Origin: Hymenobacter citatus
GTDB lineage: Bacteria; Bacteroidota; Bacteroidia; Cytophagales; Hymenobacteraceae
Reading direction: 5' to 3'
NCBI RefSeq assembly: GCF_014333615.1
Contig: NZ_JACSCY010000005.1
Coordinates: forward strand, 307,061-371,060
DNA length: 64,000 bases
The notes under the pieces: model-generated
What the model was told of the DNA's origin: nothing
What the model saw: only the letters and a program-made list of their open reading frames with translations
Database searches by the model: none
Position numbers and translations under genes: made by a program
In this document: positions 43,308 through 51,252 of the stretch, piece by piece
Layout: the number at the start of each line of letters is the position of its first letter
How positions within the stretch are numbered: position 1 is the first letter of the stretch

Positions 43308-43902
43308 ATTGCGCCTTCCGGCTACGGGGTTGCTTTGGCTTTGGCGGCTGCCCCATTAGTTCTGCAATTTCAGAGATGCGCTTTTGGCGGGTTTCCGGGC
43401 GTTTAGCCAGCACCAGCCGGTACAGCATGTTCCGCTTCTCGGTGCGGCTCAGGCTGGCGAAGTGGGCTTCGGCGCCGGGGCGTTGTTGCAGGGCCTCTGC
43501 CAGGTCGGGCGGAATTTGCAGCGCTTCTGCCGCGTCTAGCAGCGTCCAGGAGCCGTTCTGCTTGGCCCGTTCGATGCTGGCTAGGCCGGCTGGCGCTAGC
43601 AAGTCGGCCGCTAGTAGGCGCTCTAACTTTTCTTTGTTGACTTTCGACCAGCCGCTCTTCGGCTTTCGGGGGCAAAAAAACTGCCGGTACGTGTGCTCGT
43701 CGATGGGCTCGGCCTTGCTGTCTATCCACCCAAAACACAGGGCTTCGTCTACCGCTTCCGACCAGGTGAGGGAGGGTATTGCCGATTTCTTTTTGCTATA
43801 TACCAACCAAACACCTTGCTGCTCAGCATGGTGCGTTTGCAGCCACTCGCGCCAGTGCTGCCGGCTGCTTGGGCGAAAAACGGGTAGTTCTTTTTCAGCC
43901 AT
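43306..43902 (-). CDS. YdeI/OmpD-associated family protein
   Basis: 198 residues from the ATG at 43902. YdeI-family segments: FRPSSRQHWREWLQTHHAEQ, GVWLVYSKKKSAIPSLTWSE, AVDEALCFGWIDSKAEPID, RQFFCPRKPKSGWSKVNKEK, IPPDLAEALQQRPGAEAHF. The C-terminus is basic (PPKPKQPRSRKAQ), suggesting nucleic acid or membrane contact. Family members are annotated as stress or bacteriocin-protection proteins; the mechanism is not known. Confidence 0.88.
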   Translation of the reverse strand: MAEKELPVFRPSSRQHWREWLQTHHAEQQGVWLVYSKKKSAIPSLTWSEAVDEALCFGWIDSKAEPIDEHTYRQFFCPRKPKSGWSKVNKEKLERLLAADLLAPAGLASIERAKQNGSWTLLDAAEALQIPPDLAEALQQRPGAEAHFASLSRTEKRNMLYRLVLAKRPETRQKRISEIAELMGQPPKPKQPRSRKAQ

Positions 43903-43976
43903 AGCGTATTTGTTGGGTTGAGAGGCTGGGCACAGGGTAGGCGGCACATCCTGGGATGCACCGCCTACCTTGCGGC

Positions 43977-44369
43977 TTACTTCACCACAGTGGCTTCCAG
44001 CTCTACCCCCAAATTAGCGTATAAGCCCTTGACCTCAAACATGGTAGTGGCCTGCTTGATGCCATGCTTGGCAATCCACTCCTGATAGACATCGCCGCAG
44101 GTAGTGAAAAACTCCATCATGGAGGTAGTAAAAACGTTCAGCCGGACAATACCCTGGCACTCGTACCCGGCCTCGCTAATGAGGTGCTCCAGGTTTTGGA
44201 AAACCTGGATAAGCTGCGTCCGCATATCGGCGGTGCTAGGCTGGCCGGCTTCGTTAATGGCTACCTGCCCGGAGCAGTAGAGGGTGCCCTCGGCCTGCTT
44301 GATTTCGACGGCTTGTACCGAGTTGGTTTGCTCTCCCCATTTCCAGGGGTCGATGGTGCGCTTTTGCAT
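43977..44369 (-). CDS. RidA family protein
   Basis: 130 residues from the ATG at 44369. The RidA/YjgF fold shows GTLYCSGQVAINEAGQPSTA, DMRTQLIQVFQNLEHLISEA, IVRLNVFTTSMMEFF and the C-terminal GVELEATVV. Active RidA enzymes hydrolyse reactive enamines/imines and require an Arg near residue 105, in the usual xxRxxV position; this protein has IKQATTMFEVKGLY there, with no Arg, so it is probably not a standard deaminase. It lies 78 bases after the WYL regulator gene on the same strand. Confidence 0.85.
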   Translation of the reverse strand: MQKRTIDPWKWGEQTNSVQAVEIKQAEGTLYCSGQVAINEAGQPSTADMRTQLIQVFQNLEHLISEAGYECQGIVRLNVFTTSMMEFFTTCGDVYQEWIAKHGIKQATTMFEVKGLYANLGVELEATVVK

Positions 44370-44447
44370 CTGCTTTGTGAGTTGAATGTGGGTGAAACGG
44401 CTGTTTGTCACTTGACTCTACAAAGGTCCGCGCGCCTACTGACAGCC

Positions 44448-45422
44448 CTATGTCAGCATCTTATCGGGGCCGCAAAAAAAGTTGTAGGCCCGTTGGGCCA
44501 GCTCGCGCAGGTGCTCCTGCAAAGCGGGCGGCTTCAGCACCTCGACGCCCCCCGCGTACGGCAACAGCCACGTAGCCAGATAAGGCAACGAGCCAATCAG
44601 CAACGTCATTTCCAGCTCACCATCAGGTAAGGCCTGCTCGTGCGTCCAGCCGTACTGCCGCTTAGTGTCGTGCAGGTGCTGCACCAAGGCCGGCGAGGCA
44701 GCTGCCAGCTGAAACCGCAGCACCACCTTTTCCCTACCCTGGCGGGCGGCCTCGGCGGCCCAATACTGCTGCAAGGTTTCGGGGCGGGCCGCAAAAACTT
44801 CGGTGCTGATTTCCAGCTGCTGAATCCGGTCGAGGCGGAAATTGCGGAACGCCTGCCGCAGCCGGCAGTAGGCCACCACGTGCCACTGCCGGCTTAGGTA
44901 CAGCCCAATGGGCTCCACGGCCCGCAGGGTAGGCTGGTCGGTTTCGGCGCTCTGGTAGCGCAGGTGCACCAGGTGCTGCGTGGCCACGGCCGTTACCAGC
45001 TGCTGGTATATGTTCTGGTAGCCGGGCTGGCCCACTGGCCCCAGCACCTGAATGTGGGGCGTTAGGGTTTCAAGGTAGTCGCGGTCGGTGCGGCGCAGCA
45101 CGGCCCGCAGCTTGTCCATGGCCGCGCCGCTGAGGCGGGCCGTGAGCGCGTCGGTGAGGTGAGCGGCCAGCTTCTCGGCCGTAAGCAGGGCAGTGGCTTC
45201 TTCGCGCGTGAATAACACGGGCGGCAGCCGGTAGCCATCGGCCAGCGAGTAGCCTACCCCCGGCTCGCCGTAGAGGGGTACCCCGGCCAGCTCCAGCGTG
45301 CGCAGGTCGCGATAAATGGTTCGCAGGCTCACGCCAAACCGCTCGGCCAGGGCTGGGCCGCTCACCACGCGCTTGGCTTGCAGCTGAATAAGAATAGCCG
45401 TGATGCGGTCGAATCGATTCAT
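44448..45422 (-). CDS. WYL-domain transcriptional regulator (YafY family)
   Basis: 324 residues from the ATG at 45422. An N-terminal HTH_11 winged helix (about 1-60: FDRITAILIQLQAKRVVSGP, AERFGVSLRTIYRDLRTLEL) precedes a WYL ligand-sensing domain (about 145-225: YQSAETDQPTLRAVEPIGLY, RQWHVVAYCRLRQAFRNFRL) and a C-terminal WCX domain. Such regulators sense nucleotide-like or metabolic ligands. RidA lies directly downstream on the same strand, so it may be a target. Confidence 0.93.
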   Translation of the reverse strand: MNRFDRITAILIQLQAKRVVSGPALAERFGVSLRTIYRDLRTLELAGVPLYGEPGVGYSLADGYRLPPVLFTREEATALLTAEKLAAHLTDALTARLSGAAMDKLRAVLRRTDRDYLETLTPHIQVLGPVGQPGYQNIYQQLVTAVATQHLVHLRYQSAETDQPTLRAVEPIGLYLSRQWHVVAYCRLRQAFRNFRLDRIQQLEISTEVFAARPETLQQYWAAEAARQGREKVVLRFQLAAASPALVQHLHDTKRQYGWTHEQALPDGELEMTLLIGSLPYLATWLLPYAGGVEVLKPPALQEHLRELAQRAYNFFCGPDKMLT

Positions 45423-45706
45423 ACGTACTTCAAAAATACGAGGACTATTGGGTAGGGCACGGCGGCAAGTTGTTGTCTTGCCGGGCAGCGCGAAGAATAT
45501 GGAAGAGAAGGGCGCGAATTATACATGCCATGTGCATCGTGGAAAAGGGCAGCGAATAATATGGAGGAGAAGCCGTTTGCTGACCGAAGAGGAAATAGAA
45601 AAAGACCGATTACCGGCAGATAACTTCTCCCTCATATTCTTGGCTGCGCTCGGAATGACCGGATAATTTGCCTATTTGCCCCTACCCACCTCATCCGCTT
45701 CCACCC
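45423..45706. other. Intergenic region with worn repeat fragments
   Basis: No gene supported. It contains two similar pieces, GGCAGCGCGAAGAATATGGA and GGGCAGCGAATAATATGGAG, about 60 bases apart, and GGCTGCGCTCGGAATGACCG at about 45643-45662. These look like decayed members of the GTCATTCTGAGCGCAGCGAAG palindrome family. Confidence 0.5.
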
Positions 45707-46921
45707 ATGCAAAAAGTTAAACTCGGCGTCATTCGCGAAGGCAAAACCCCACCCGACCGCCGCGTGCCGCTCACGCCCAATAAGTGCGACGAAGCCCTGC
45801 ACACCTTCCCCAACCTTGAGCTGGTAGTGCAGAGCAGCCACATCCGCGCCTTCTCCGACGACGAGTACCAGGCCTTGGGCATCACGGTGCAGCCCGAGGT
45901 AGCGGATTGCGACGTGCTGCTGGGCGTGAAGGAAGTGCCCGTGGAGCAGCTCATTCCTGATAAAACCTACCTGTTTTTCTCCCACACCATCAAGAAGCAG
46001 CCCGCCAACCGTGAGCTACTGCGGCAGGTATTGCAGAAGCGCATTACGTTGATTGACTACGAGTTGCTAACCAATGAGCGCGGGGAGCGGATTATTGCTT
46101 TCGGGCGCTGGGCGGGCATTGTGGGCGCCTACAACGGCCTGCTCACTTACGGACGCAAGTACGGCCTCTACCAGCTCAAGCCCGCCTACCAGTGCCAGGA
46201 TATGGAGGACATGGAAGAAGAGTTTTTTAAGGTGAAGCGCCTGCCACCCATTAAGCTGGCTGTTACGGGCTCGGGGCGGGTGGCGCAGGGCGCCCTGGAG
46301 GTACTGCGGCGCATGGGCATCCGGCAGGTGAGCGTGTACGACTACCTCTACCTCGATTTCAATGAGCCGGTGTTTACCCAGCTGCGCAGCTCCGACTACA
46401 ACGCCCGCCGCGACGGCCGGGTGTGGGACACGCCCAACTTCCATCAGCAGCCGGAAGAATACGTAAGCACCTTCGACAAATTCCTACCCGTGACGGATGT
46501 ACTGATTGCCTGCGCTTACTGGCATCCGGCCGCCCCGCGCTTGTTCTCGGAAGCAGATACCCAGCGGCCCGATTTCCGCCCCCGCGTTATTGCCGATGTG
46601 ACCTGCGACGTGAACGGCTCCATCCCGACCACCAAGCGCAGCACCACCATCTCGGCCCCCGCCTTCGACTACGACCCCGCCACCGGCGCGCTGCAACCGC
46701 CCTACTCGGCCCCGAGCCACCTCACTGTGATGGCCGTAGACAACCTGCCTTGCGAGCTGCCCCGCAACGCTAGCCGCGACTTCGGCCGCCAGCTCCTCGA
46801 CAACGTGCTGCCCCACCTACTCGGCGGCGACCCACAGGGGATATTGGAGCGGGCCACCATTGCCCGTGGCGGGCACCTCACAGAGCGCTATCAGTATTTG
46901 CAAGACTACGTAGCTGATTAG
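45707..46921 (+). CDS. NAD(P)-dependent dehydrogenase of the saccharopine/alanine-dehydrogenase type
   Basis: 404 residues from the ATG at 45707. The N-terminal AlaDH/PNT-like domain starts KVKLGVIREGKTPPDRRVPL, with FFSHTIKKQPANRELL; the Rossmann part shows VTGSGRVAQGALEVLRRMG. Later ADVTCDVNGSIPTTKRSTT and VMAVDNLPCELPRNAS are typical of lysine-forming saccharopine dehydrogenases and related lysine-ketoglutarate reductase halves. Alanine dehydrogenase usually has about 370 residues and a different nucleotide motif. I favour a saccharopine dehydrogenase-like enzyme of amino-acid metabolism; exact substrate unproved. Confidence 0.8.
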   Translation: MQKVKLGVIREGKTPPDRRVPLTPNKCDEALHTFPNLELVVQSSHIRAFSDDEYQALGITVQPEVADCDVLLGVKEVPVEQLIPDKTYLFFSHTIKKQPANRELLRQVLQKRITLIDYELLTNERGERIIAFGRWAGIVGAYNGLLTYGRKYGLYQLKPAYQCQDMEDMEEEFFKVKRLPPIKLAVTGSGRVAQGALEVLRRMGIRQVSVYDYLYLDFNEPVFTQLRSSDYNARRDGRVWDTPNFHQQPEEYVSTFDKFLPVTDVLIACAYWHPAAPRLFSEADTQRPDFRPRVIADVTCDVNGSIPTTKRSTTISAPAFDYDPATGALQPPYSAPSHLTVMAVDNLPCELPRNASRDFGRQLLDNVLPHLLGGDPQGILERATIARGGHLTERYQYLQDYVAD

Positions 46922-46961
46922 TAGACCAGTGCATCGAATGAGGGTAGGGCGAGTGAAGTAC

Positions 46962-47012
46962 AAAAAAGCAGTAGGCCCGCAGTAAGCCAATAAGCTATTG
47001 CGGGCCCTTTTA
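46962..47012. terminator. Terminator hairpin
   Basis: GGCCCGCA and TGCGGGCC pair, with an AAAAAAG tract on the left and CCTTTTATAAAAGG on the right. Lies between the dehydrogenase gene (plus) and the DUF1206 gene (minus). Confidence 0.8.
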
Positions 47013-47040
47013 TAAAAGGAACACTACTTCTTTTCGGGCC

Positions 47041-47871
47041 TTAGACCTTCTTGAGCACGGGGTATTTAGCCTGCACCAGCATATATAGCCCGTAGGCTAT
47101 CAGCCCCAGCGCTACAATGCCCAGCACCACAGGGCCCATGCTAGCCAGCAGATCAAACGCCTGCTCTGTATCGCCAATGGCTGCGGCGCGGGACTGAAGC
47201 CCAGCTTGCACAAAAAAGTAGCCCGTAATGCCCAACACAATACCGCGAGCGGTGTAGCCTACCTGCCCCAGGCGGTACACTTTGGTTTGCTGATCGGCCG
47301 GGATGTCGCTGCTTTTCACGTTTTTGTGAAAGGTGCCGGAGTAGGCCCGGTAGATTTGATAGAGGCCCACCCCAATTGTTGCCAACCCGACCAGCATAAT
47401 CAGCCACTCGCCACCAGGCCAGCTTAAAACTTTGCCCGTGAGTGTTTGGCGGGTATTGCTGTCGCTGTTGGAGGCAGTGCTCATGGCCAGCTGCGCTGCG
47501 TACCACGCCAAGCTGGCGTAGATGAGTCCGCTGGCAGCGTAACCTACGCGTCGGGCAATGCCCTTCGCACCGCTACCTTTGTCTTCTGTATCACGAAAGG
47601 CCTGCACCAGTCGCCACACAATGTATCCCAGCAGGCCAAACGCAATAAGGCCCAGCAGCACAGGACCGCCGGGTAGATCCTGCAACGTCTGCACGGCCTC
47701 TCTTTTGTCGGTGGTTTTGCCGTTTTGCTGGCCCGTAGCAGCTAGTAGAGCCAATAGGCCCATCAGCCCATAGACAAGGCCTTTGGCCGCAAAGCCAAAG
47801 CGCGCCAGCATCCGGATGCCCGATGATGGCGTGGTGGGAAGCGTAGCTTGGAGAGTATCGGTAGCAGACAT
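47041..47871 (-). CDS. DUF1206 family membrane protein
   Basis: 276 residues, six predicted transmembrane helices in three repeated pairs. Each repeat has an R-x-G-(F/Y)-xA(A/S)-(K/R)-G pattern: LARFGFAAKGLVYGLMGLLA, ARRVGYAASGLIYASLAWY, LGQVGYTARGIVLGITGYF. The function of the family is unknown. It is transcribed alone, next to a CsbD-like stress protein gene on the same strand but separated from it by a perfect terminator. Confidence 0.92.
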   Translation of the reverse strand: MSATDTLQATLPTTPSSGIRMLARFGFAAKGLVYGLMGLLALLAATGQQNGKTTDKREAVQTLQDLPGGPVLLGLIAFGLLGYIVWRLVQAFRDTEDKGSGAKGIARRVGYAASGLIYASLAWYAAQLAMSTASNSDSNTRQTLTGKVLSWPGGEWLIMLVGLATIGVGLYQIYRAYSGTFHKNVKSSDIPADQQTKVYRLGQVGYTARGIVLGITGYFFVQAGLQSRAAAIGDTEQAFDLLASMGPVVLGIVALGLIAYGLYMLVQAKYPVLKKV

Positions 47872-48009
47872 GAGGGTAGGGAGAATAAACAGTTGTCGTT
47901 GCCCTTCATACGCCTAGTGCCGTGGTAAAGATTAGCTTACAACTAGCCTATTCCTCACGTTTCTGATGAGGCAGATAAACAGGTTCAGCCGAAACTACAG
48001 TATTGTACA

Positions 48010-48050
48010 CTAAAAAGCCCCGCGCTACCTATGTAGCGCGGGGCTTTTTA
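48010..48050 (-). terminator. Bidirectional terminator
   Basis: AAAAAGCCCCGCGCTAC and GTAGCGCGGGGCTTTTT pair perfectly over a 5-base loop, downstream of the CsbD-like gene. Confidence 0.92.
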
Positions 48051-48086
48051 GAAGGGCATAACAGTAAGCGGCTGCCCTACAATTCG

Positions 48087-48305
48087 CTAGAACGTGCGGT
48101 TAAACCACGCCTTGATGTCGTCGATGGTGTCGCCGGTTTTCTCCTGCAAGCGACCAAACCACTCATCCTGTTTGCCCTCGGCGTAGTCCAGGTCGTCGTC
48201 GGTAAGGTTACCCCACTTCTGCTTGGCTTCGCCTTTCAGCTGGTTCCAGTTGCCGCGCGTGCGCAGTTCGGTTTGGTCGTTGATTTTATTATCGTTGATG
48301 TCCAT
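48087..48305 (-). CDS. CsbD-family stress protein
   Basis: 72 residues, the usual size. The family motif is clear: TRGNWNQLKGEAKQKWGNLT followed by DDDLDYAEGKQDEWFGRLQE and DTIDDIKAWFNR. CsbD proteins are small, hydrophilic and induced by general stress; molecular role unknown. A hairpin GCTATGCGCCTGC/GCAGGCGCATAGC at 48347-48382 lies upstream. Confidence 0.93.
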   Translation of the reverse strand: MDINDNKINDQTELRTRGNWNQLKGEAKQKWGNLTDDDLDYAEGKQDEWFGRLQEKTGDTIDDIKAWFNRTF

Positions 48306-48346
48306 GAGTGAAAAAGTTAAAAATGGGTGGGAGAGAAGAGAAATAG

Positions 48347-48382
48347 GCTATGCGCCTGCTGCTTTATACGCAGGCGCATAGC
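48347..48382. repeat. Perfect hairpin upstream of the CsbD gene
   Basis: 13-base arms GCTATGCGCCTGC and GCAGGCGCATAGC with a 10-base loop. Just to its right lies TCGAGCTTGCCGAAGCG, a fragment of the 6008-type palindrome. The rest of the gap to 48555 holds nothing recognisable apart from AT-rich sequence suited to a promoter. Confidence 0.65.
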
Positions 48383-48555
48383 GGTAGTTGTCGAGCTTGC
48401 CGAAGCGCCGCACCGGGTTGCGTGGGCGGTATCAAAAACGCTATATTTAGAAAGCCCTTTCGATTCTGCTATCTACCTAAAGTTTTATCATATCCTTACC
48501 CAATGATGCACTTTCTACCCCAGCGCCTGCCAGTTGCCCGGCGCACGCCGTAGCC

Positions 48556-50106
48556 ATGGACGACCTCCGCACCACGCTCCTTACCTTCACACCCGACGAC
48601 CGCAAGGAGTTTCTGCATTTTTTGCAGCGCCAGGGCCGCAAGCAAAAAGGCCGCCTCGACACGCGCCTGTGCGAGCTACTGCTACACCCACGGGCCTACC
48701 CTACCCCCGAGCTGCTGGCCCGCCTCTACCCCACGGAGCCCAATGCCGTGGCTTACTATGCCCTGCGCAAGCGCCTGCTACGCAGCCTCACCGATTTTCT
48801 ACTATTACGCCAGCGTCAGCAGGACGCTACGGCCGCCTCGTCGGTGCGCGGGTTGCTTATCCTTGCGCAGTACCTGTTTGAAACCGGCGTGCCGCGCCTG
48901 GCTTGGAATACCCTGCGCAAAGCCGAAAAGCTGGGTCTGCAAAACGACCAGTTTGAGGCGCTCAATACGGTGTATAATCTACAGATTGCTCAGGCCCACC
49001 ACGCCTGCGCCGACGACCTCACCGACCTGATCCGGCGTCGCAACCTCAACAAGAAAGCTGCCGACGAGGAAGAGCGCGCCAACATTGTAGATAGCCTGAT
49101 GCGCCAGCGCCTACGTCAGTTGCGTGCCAAGGGTAGGGCCGGCGAGTCGTTTGATGCGGTGCTGGCCGACACCCTGCGCGAGTATGATTTGCAGGAAGCC
49201 TTTGCCCGGCGGCCAGCGCTGCTGTGCCGGCTGGTATCTATTGCACGCAGCGCCATGCTGGTGCGTCGCGATTTTGTGTCATTTGCGCCGTTTATTCTGC
49301 GTTGCTACCACCTCATGGAAAAGCGGCACGGCTTTGCGCCGGCCCAACGCCAGTATCAGTTACGCCTGCTCTATATGATTGCGCACGCGTTGTACCGCTC
49401 GCGCCGCTTCGAGGAAACCACGTGCTACCTCACGCACATGCAAACCCTGCTGGCCGAGAGTCCACGCACGCACTATCTAGAGATGCGCGCCCGCTACACA
49501 CTGCTGCTGGCTGCTACCTATGCCTTCCTGCGCCGCAACCACGAAAGCATTCAACTGCTGGAAGCAGCCCTACACGATACCCGCCAGCCCCTACCCCTGG
49601 CCAACGAACTCACGGCCCGCCTGGGCTTGGCTTTTCACTATTTTGCTGAAGGCAAGTTTCAGAAAACCAATCAAGTACTCATCAGTATTGGCCGCTCCGA
49701 CCATTGGTGCGAACAGCAAATGGGCTTGGAGTGGATGTTGAACAAGAATCTGGGCGAGATGCTGACGCTGCTAGAGCTAGGCCACGCCGAGCTGGCCCTC
49801 AACCGCCTCCGCGCCGTTGAGCGCACCGTGCGCGAACGGTCGCCCGAAGCCGAAGCTGGCCCCTACGCTTATGTGCTCAGCTACCTGGCTCGCGTCCGCG
49901 ATATTATTGACAACCCAGCAGCGGCAACGCAACCCGCTTTTGCCGAGCAAGTACGTCAGATGCCCACTTTCCTACCCCTGGTGCGCGAAGACCTACAAGC
50001 TCTCAGCTTCTACAGCTGGCTGCACGCCCGCATGATGGGCCGTCCCTACTACGAAGTGCTACTAGAAGTAGCCAGCGCCTCGCCCGAAGGGCAGACACTC
50101 CATTAG
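48556..50106 (+). CDS. Large helical-repeat protein, unknown function
   Basis: 516 residues, no signal peptide and no transmembrane segment. The N-terminal 90 residues (LTFTPDDRKEFLHFLQRQGR, ELLLHPRAYPTPELLARLYP, YYALRKRLLRSLTDFLLLRQ) look like a compact helical domain. From about 100 on there are regularly spaced helical pairs of TPR-like character (LAWNTLRKAEKLGLQNDQFE, FEETTCYLTHMQTLLAESPR, ELTARLGLAFHYFAEGKFQK, ELALNRLRAVERTVRER). I do not recognise a family; such proteins are often protein-interaction scaffolds. Cytoplasmic, one-gene unit, strong terminator downstream. Confidence 0.75.
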   Translation: MDDLRTTLLTFTPDDRKEFLHFLQRQGRKQKGRLDTRLCELLLHPRAYPTPELLARLYPTEPNAVAYYALRKRLLRSLTDFLLLRQRQQDATAASSVRGLLILAQYLFETGVPRLAWNTLRKAEKLGLQNDQFEALNTVYNLQIAQAHHACADDLTDLIRRRNLNKKAADEEERANIVDSLMRQRLRQLRAKGRAGESFDAVLADTLREYDLQEAFARRPALLCRLVSIARSAMLVRRDFVSFAPFILRCYHLMEKRHGFAPAQRQYQLRLLYMIAHALYRSRRFEETTCYLTHMQTLLAESPRTHYLEMRARYTLLLAATYAFLRRNHESIQLLEAALHDTRQPLPLANELTARLGLAFHYFAEGKFQKTNQVLISIGRSDHWCEQQMGLEWMLNKNLGEMLTLLELGHAELALNRLRAVERTVRERSPEAEAGPYAYVLSYLARVRDIIDNPAAATQPAFAEQVRQMPTFLPLVREDLQALSFYSWLHARMMGRPYYEVLLEVASASPEGQTLH

Positions 50107-50148
50107 AAATAATACAAAAGCCACATAGCAGCGGCTATTTATACAAGC

Positions 50149-50185
50149 AAAAAGCAGCTTTGCCACTGGGTGGCAAAGCTGCTTT
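50149..50185. terminator. Bidirectional terminator
   Basis: AAAGCAGCTTTGCCAC and GTGGCAAAGCTGCTTT pair perfectly over a 3-base loop, between the convergent helical-protein and Ala-rich lipoprotein genes. Confidence 0.92.
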
Positions 50186-50216
50186 CACAATGCAGACCGT
50201 TTGCACGGCAGCAAGT

Positions 50217-50558
50217 TTAGTCACGCTTGGCGGCATTCACTTCAGCCTTAGCATCAGCGGCAGCGGCATCAATTTTAGCGTCGGCCTTGTCGGCAGCAGC
50301 ATCCATTTTGTTGCCGGCTTTCTCAGCAGCATTTTCAATGTCACGGCCAGTGTTTTCAGCTGCGTTTTCGATGGCATCACCAGCGTTGTCAGCGGCGGCT
50401 TCGGTGTTATCGGCAGCCGCTTCGGCGTTAGCTTCCACGTTGTCGGCGGCGGCTTCGGTATTAGCTTCTGCCTGGTTTTGCTCAGCTTGGGTGCACGAAG
50501 CCACAGAGAAGGTAGCGAAGCTGGCAGCTAGTAGCAGGGTTTTGAAAGGCATTTTCAT
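50217..50558 (-). CDS. Alanine-rich repetitive lipoprotein
   Basis: 113 residues with lipobox SVASC (Cys22). Nearly all the mature protein is built of short Ala/Glu/Asp/Asn units, with AAADN occurring several times (EAAADNVEANAEAAADN, TEAAADNAGDAIENAAENTG, AADKADAKIDAAAAD). The pattern predicts a long amphipathic helix or coiled coil, akin to Lpp-like or LEA-like envelope proteins; no exact family is named. Periplasmic, likely attached to the outer membrane. Start taken at the first of two close ATGs. Confidence 0.65.
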   Translation of the reverse strand: MKMPFKTLLLAASFATFSVASCTQAEQNQAEANTEAAADNVEANAEAAADNTEAAADNAGDAIENAAENTGRDIENAAEKAGNKMDAAADKADAKIDAAAADAKAEVNAAKRD

Positions 50559-50719
50559 GATTGCAGAGGAAATAAGGTGAGTTATAAGATCTTACTCTTA
50601 ATCAAGGTGAGGCAGAAAAGTAACCCACTTCACGGGCGGCATTAACTTTTCTTTTTCAAAGACAGTATAGACAGCATACAGTCGCTCTCGACTTTCCACA
50701 GCTTTCAATCTCCTGTTTT

Positions 50720-51124
50720 ATGGATTCCACTGCCTCCACTCCCCAAACGCCCCCTACCCCCACCGTACCGCTCGACGTAACAGAACAGCAAAAAGAGGTG
50801 CTTCTCGACGACACCTTGCATCTACTGGACGCCGACGTTACCAAAGGCAAAGACCAGCAGCATGGACTTGCCGAAATAGACCGCTGGGAAGAAGTGCTCC
50901 GCGCCTCCGACCATCCTGGTTTGGCTAAAATCATTCAAGAGCTAGCGGCCCTACGCGAGCAGCTCACAGCATCCGAGCGTCAAACCCACGACATTGCCGA
51001 AACGCTGGCCGTACTAGGTGCCGAAACCATCAAAGTGGCTGAAGAAGCCAGTAACAACTATACCAATCCGCTGAAGAAACTGGCAAAGCTTCTCATCCAA
51101 CTCGGCAACACGTTGTCGAAGTAG
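50720..51124 (+). CDS. Small cytoplasmic helical protein, unknown function
   Basis: 134 residues, no signal peptide. A Pro/Thr-rich start (TASTPQTPPTPTVPLDV) precedes helical, acidic segments with heptad-like spacing (LLDDTLHLLDADVTKGKDQQ, KIIQELAALREQLTASERQT, LKKLAKLLIQLGNTLSK). No family recognised. Single-gene unit with its own terminator. Confidence 0.6.
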   Translation: MDSTASTPQTPPTPTVPLDVTEQQKEVLLDDTLHLLDADVTKGKDQQHGLAEIDRWEEVLRASDHPGLAKIIQELAALREQLTASERQTHDIAETLAVLGAETIKVAEEASNNYTNPLKKLAKLLIQLGNTLSK

Positions 51125-51167
51125 GTAGCTGAATAAGCGTATAGTTGTCGATTTCAACTAAAAATCA

Positions 51168-51212
51168 GTAAGCAAAGAGCCCCAACCAGATGGTTGGGGC
51201 TCTTTGCTTACT
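51168..51212. terminator. Bidirectional terminator
   Basis: A 20-base inverted repeat, AAGCAAAGAGCCCCAACC with its complement, loop of 4 bases or fewer, between the convergent 50720 gene and gldJ. Confidence 0.93.
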
Positions 51213-51252
51213 AACACTACTAAAGCTGCGTAATTCAGATAATCTGCAATAG

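Noticed and set aside
45400..45666. 88-residue plus-strand frame between the WYL regulator and the dehydrogenase
   Set aside because: It starts inside the regulator gene and covers decayed repeat fragments; no sensible protein features.
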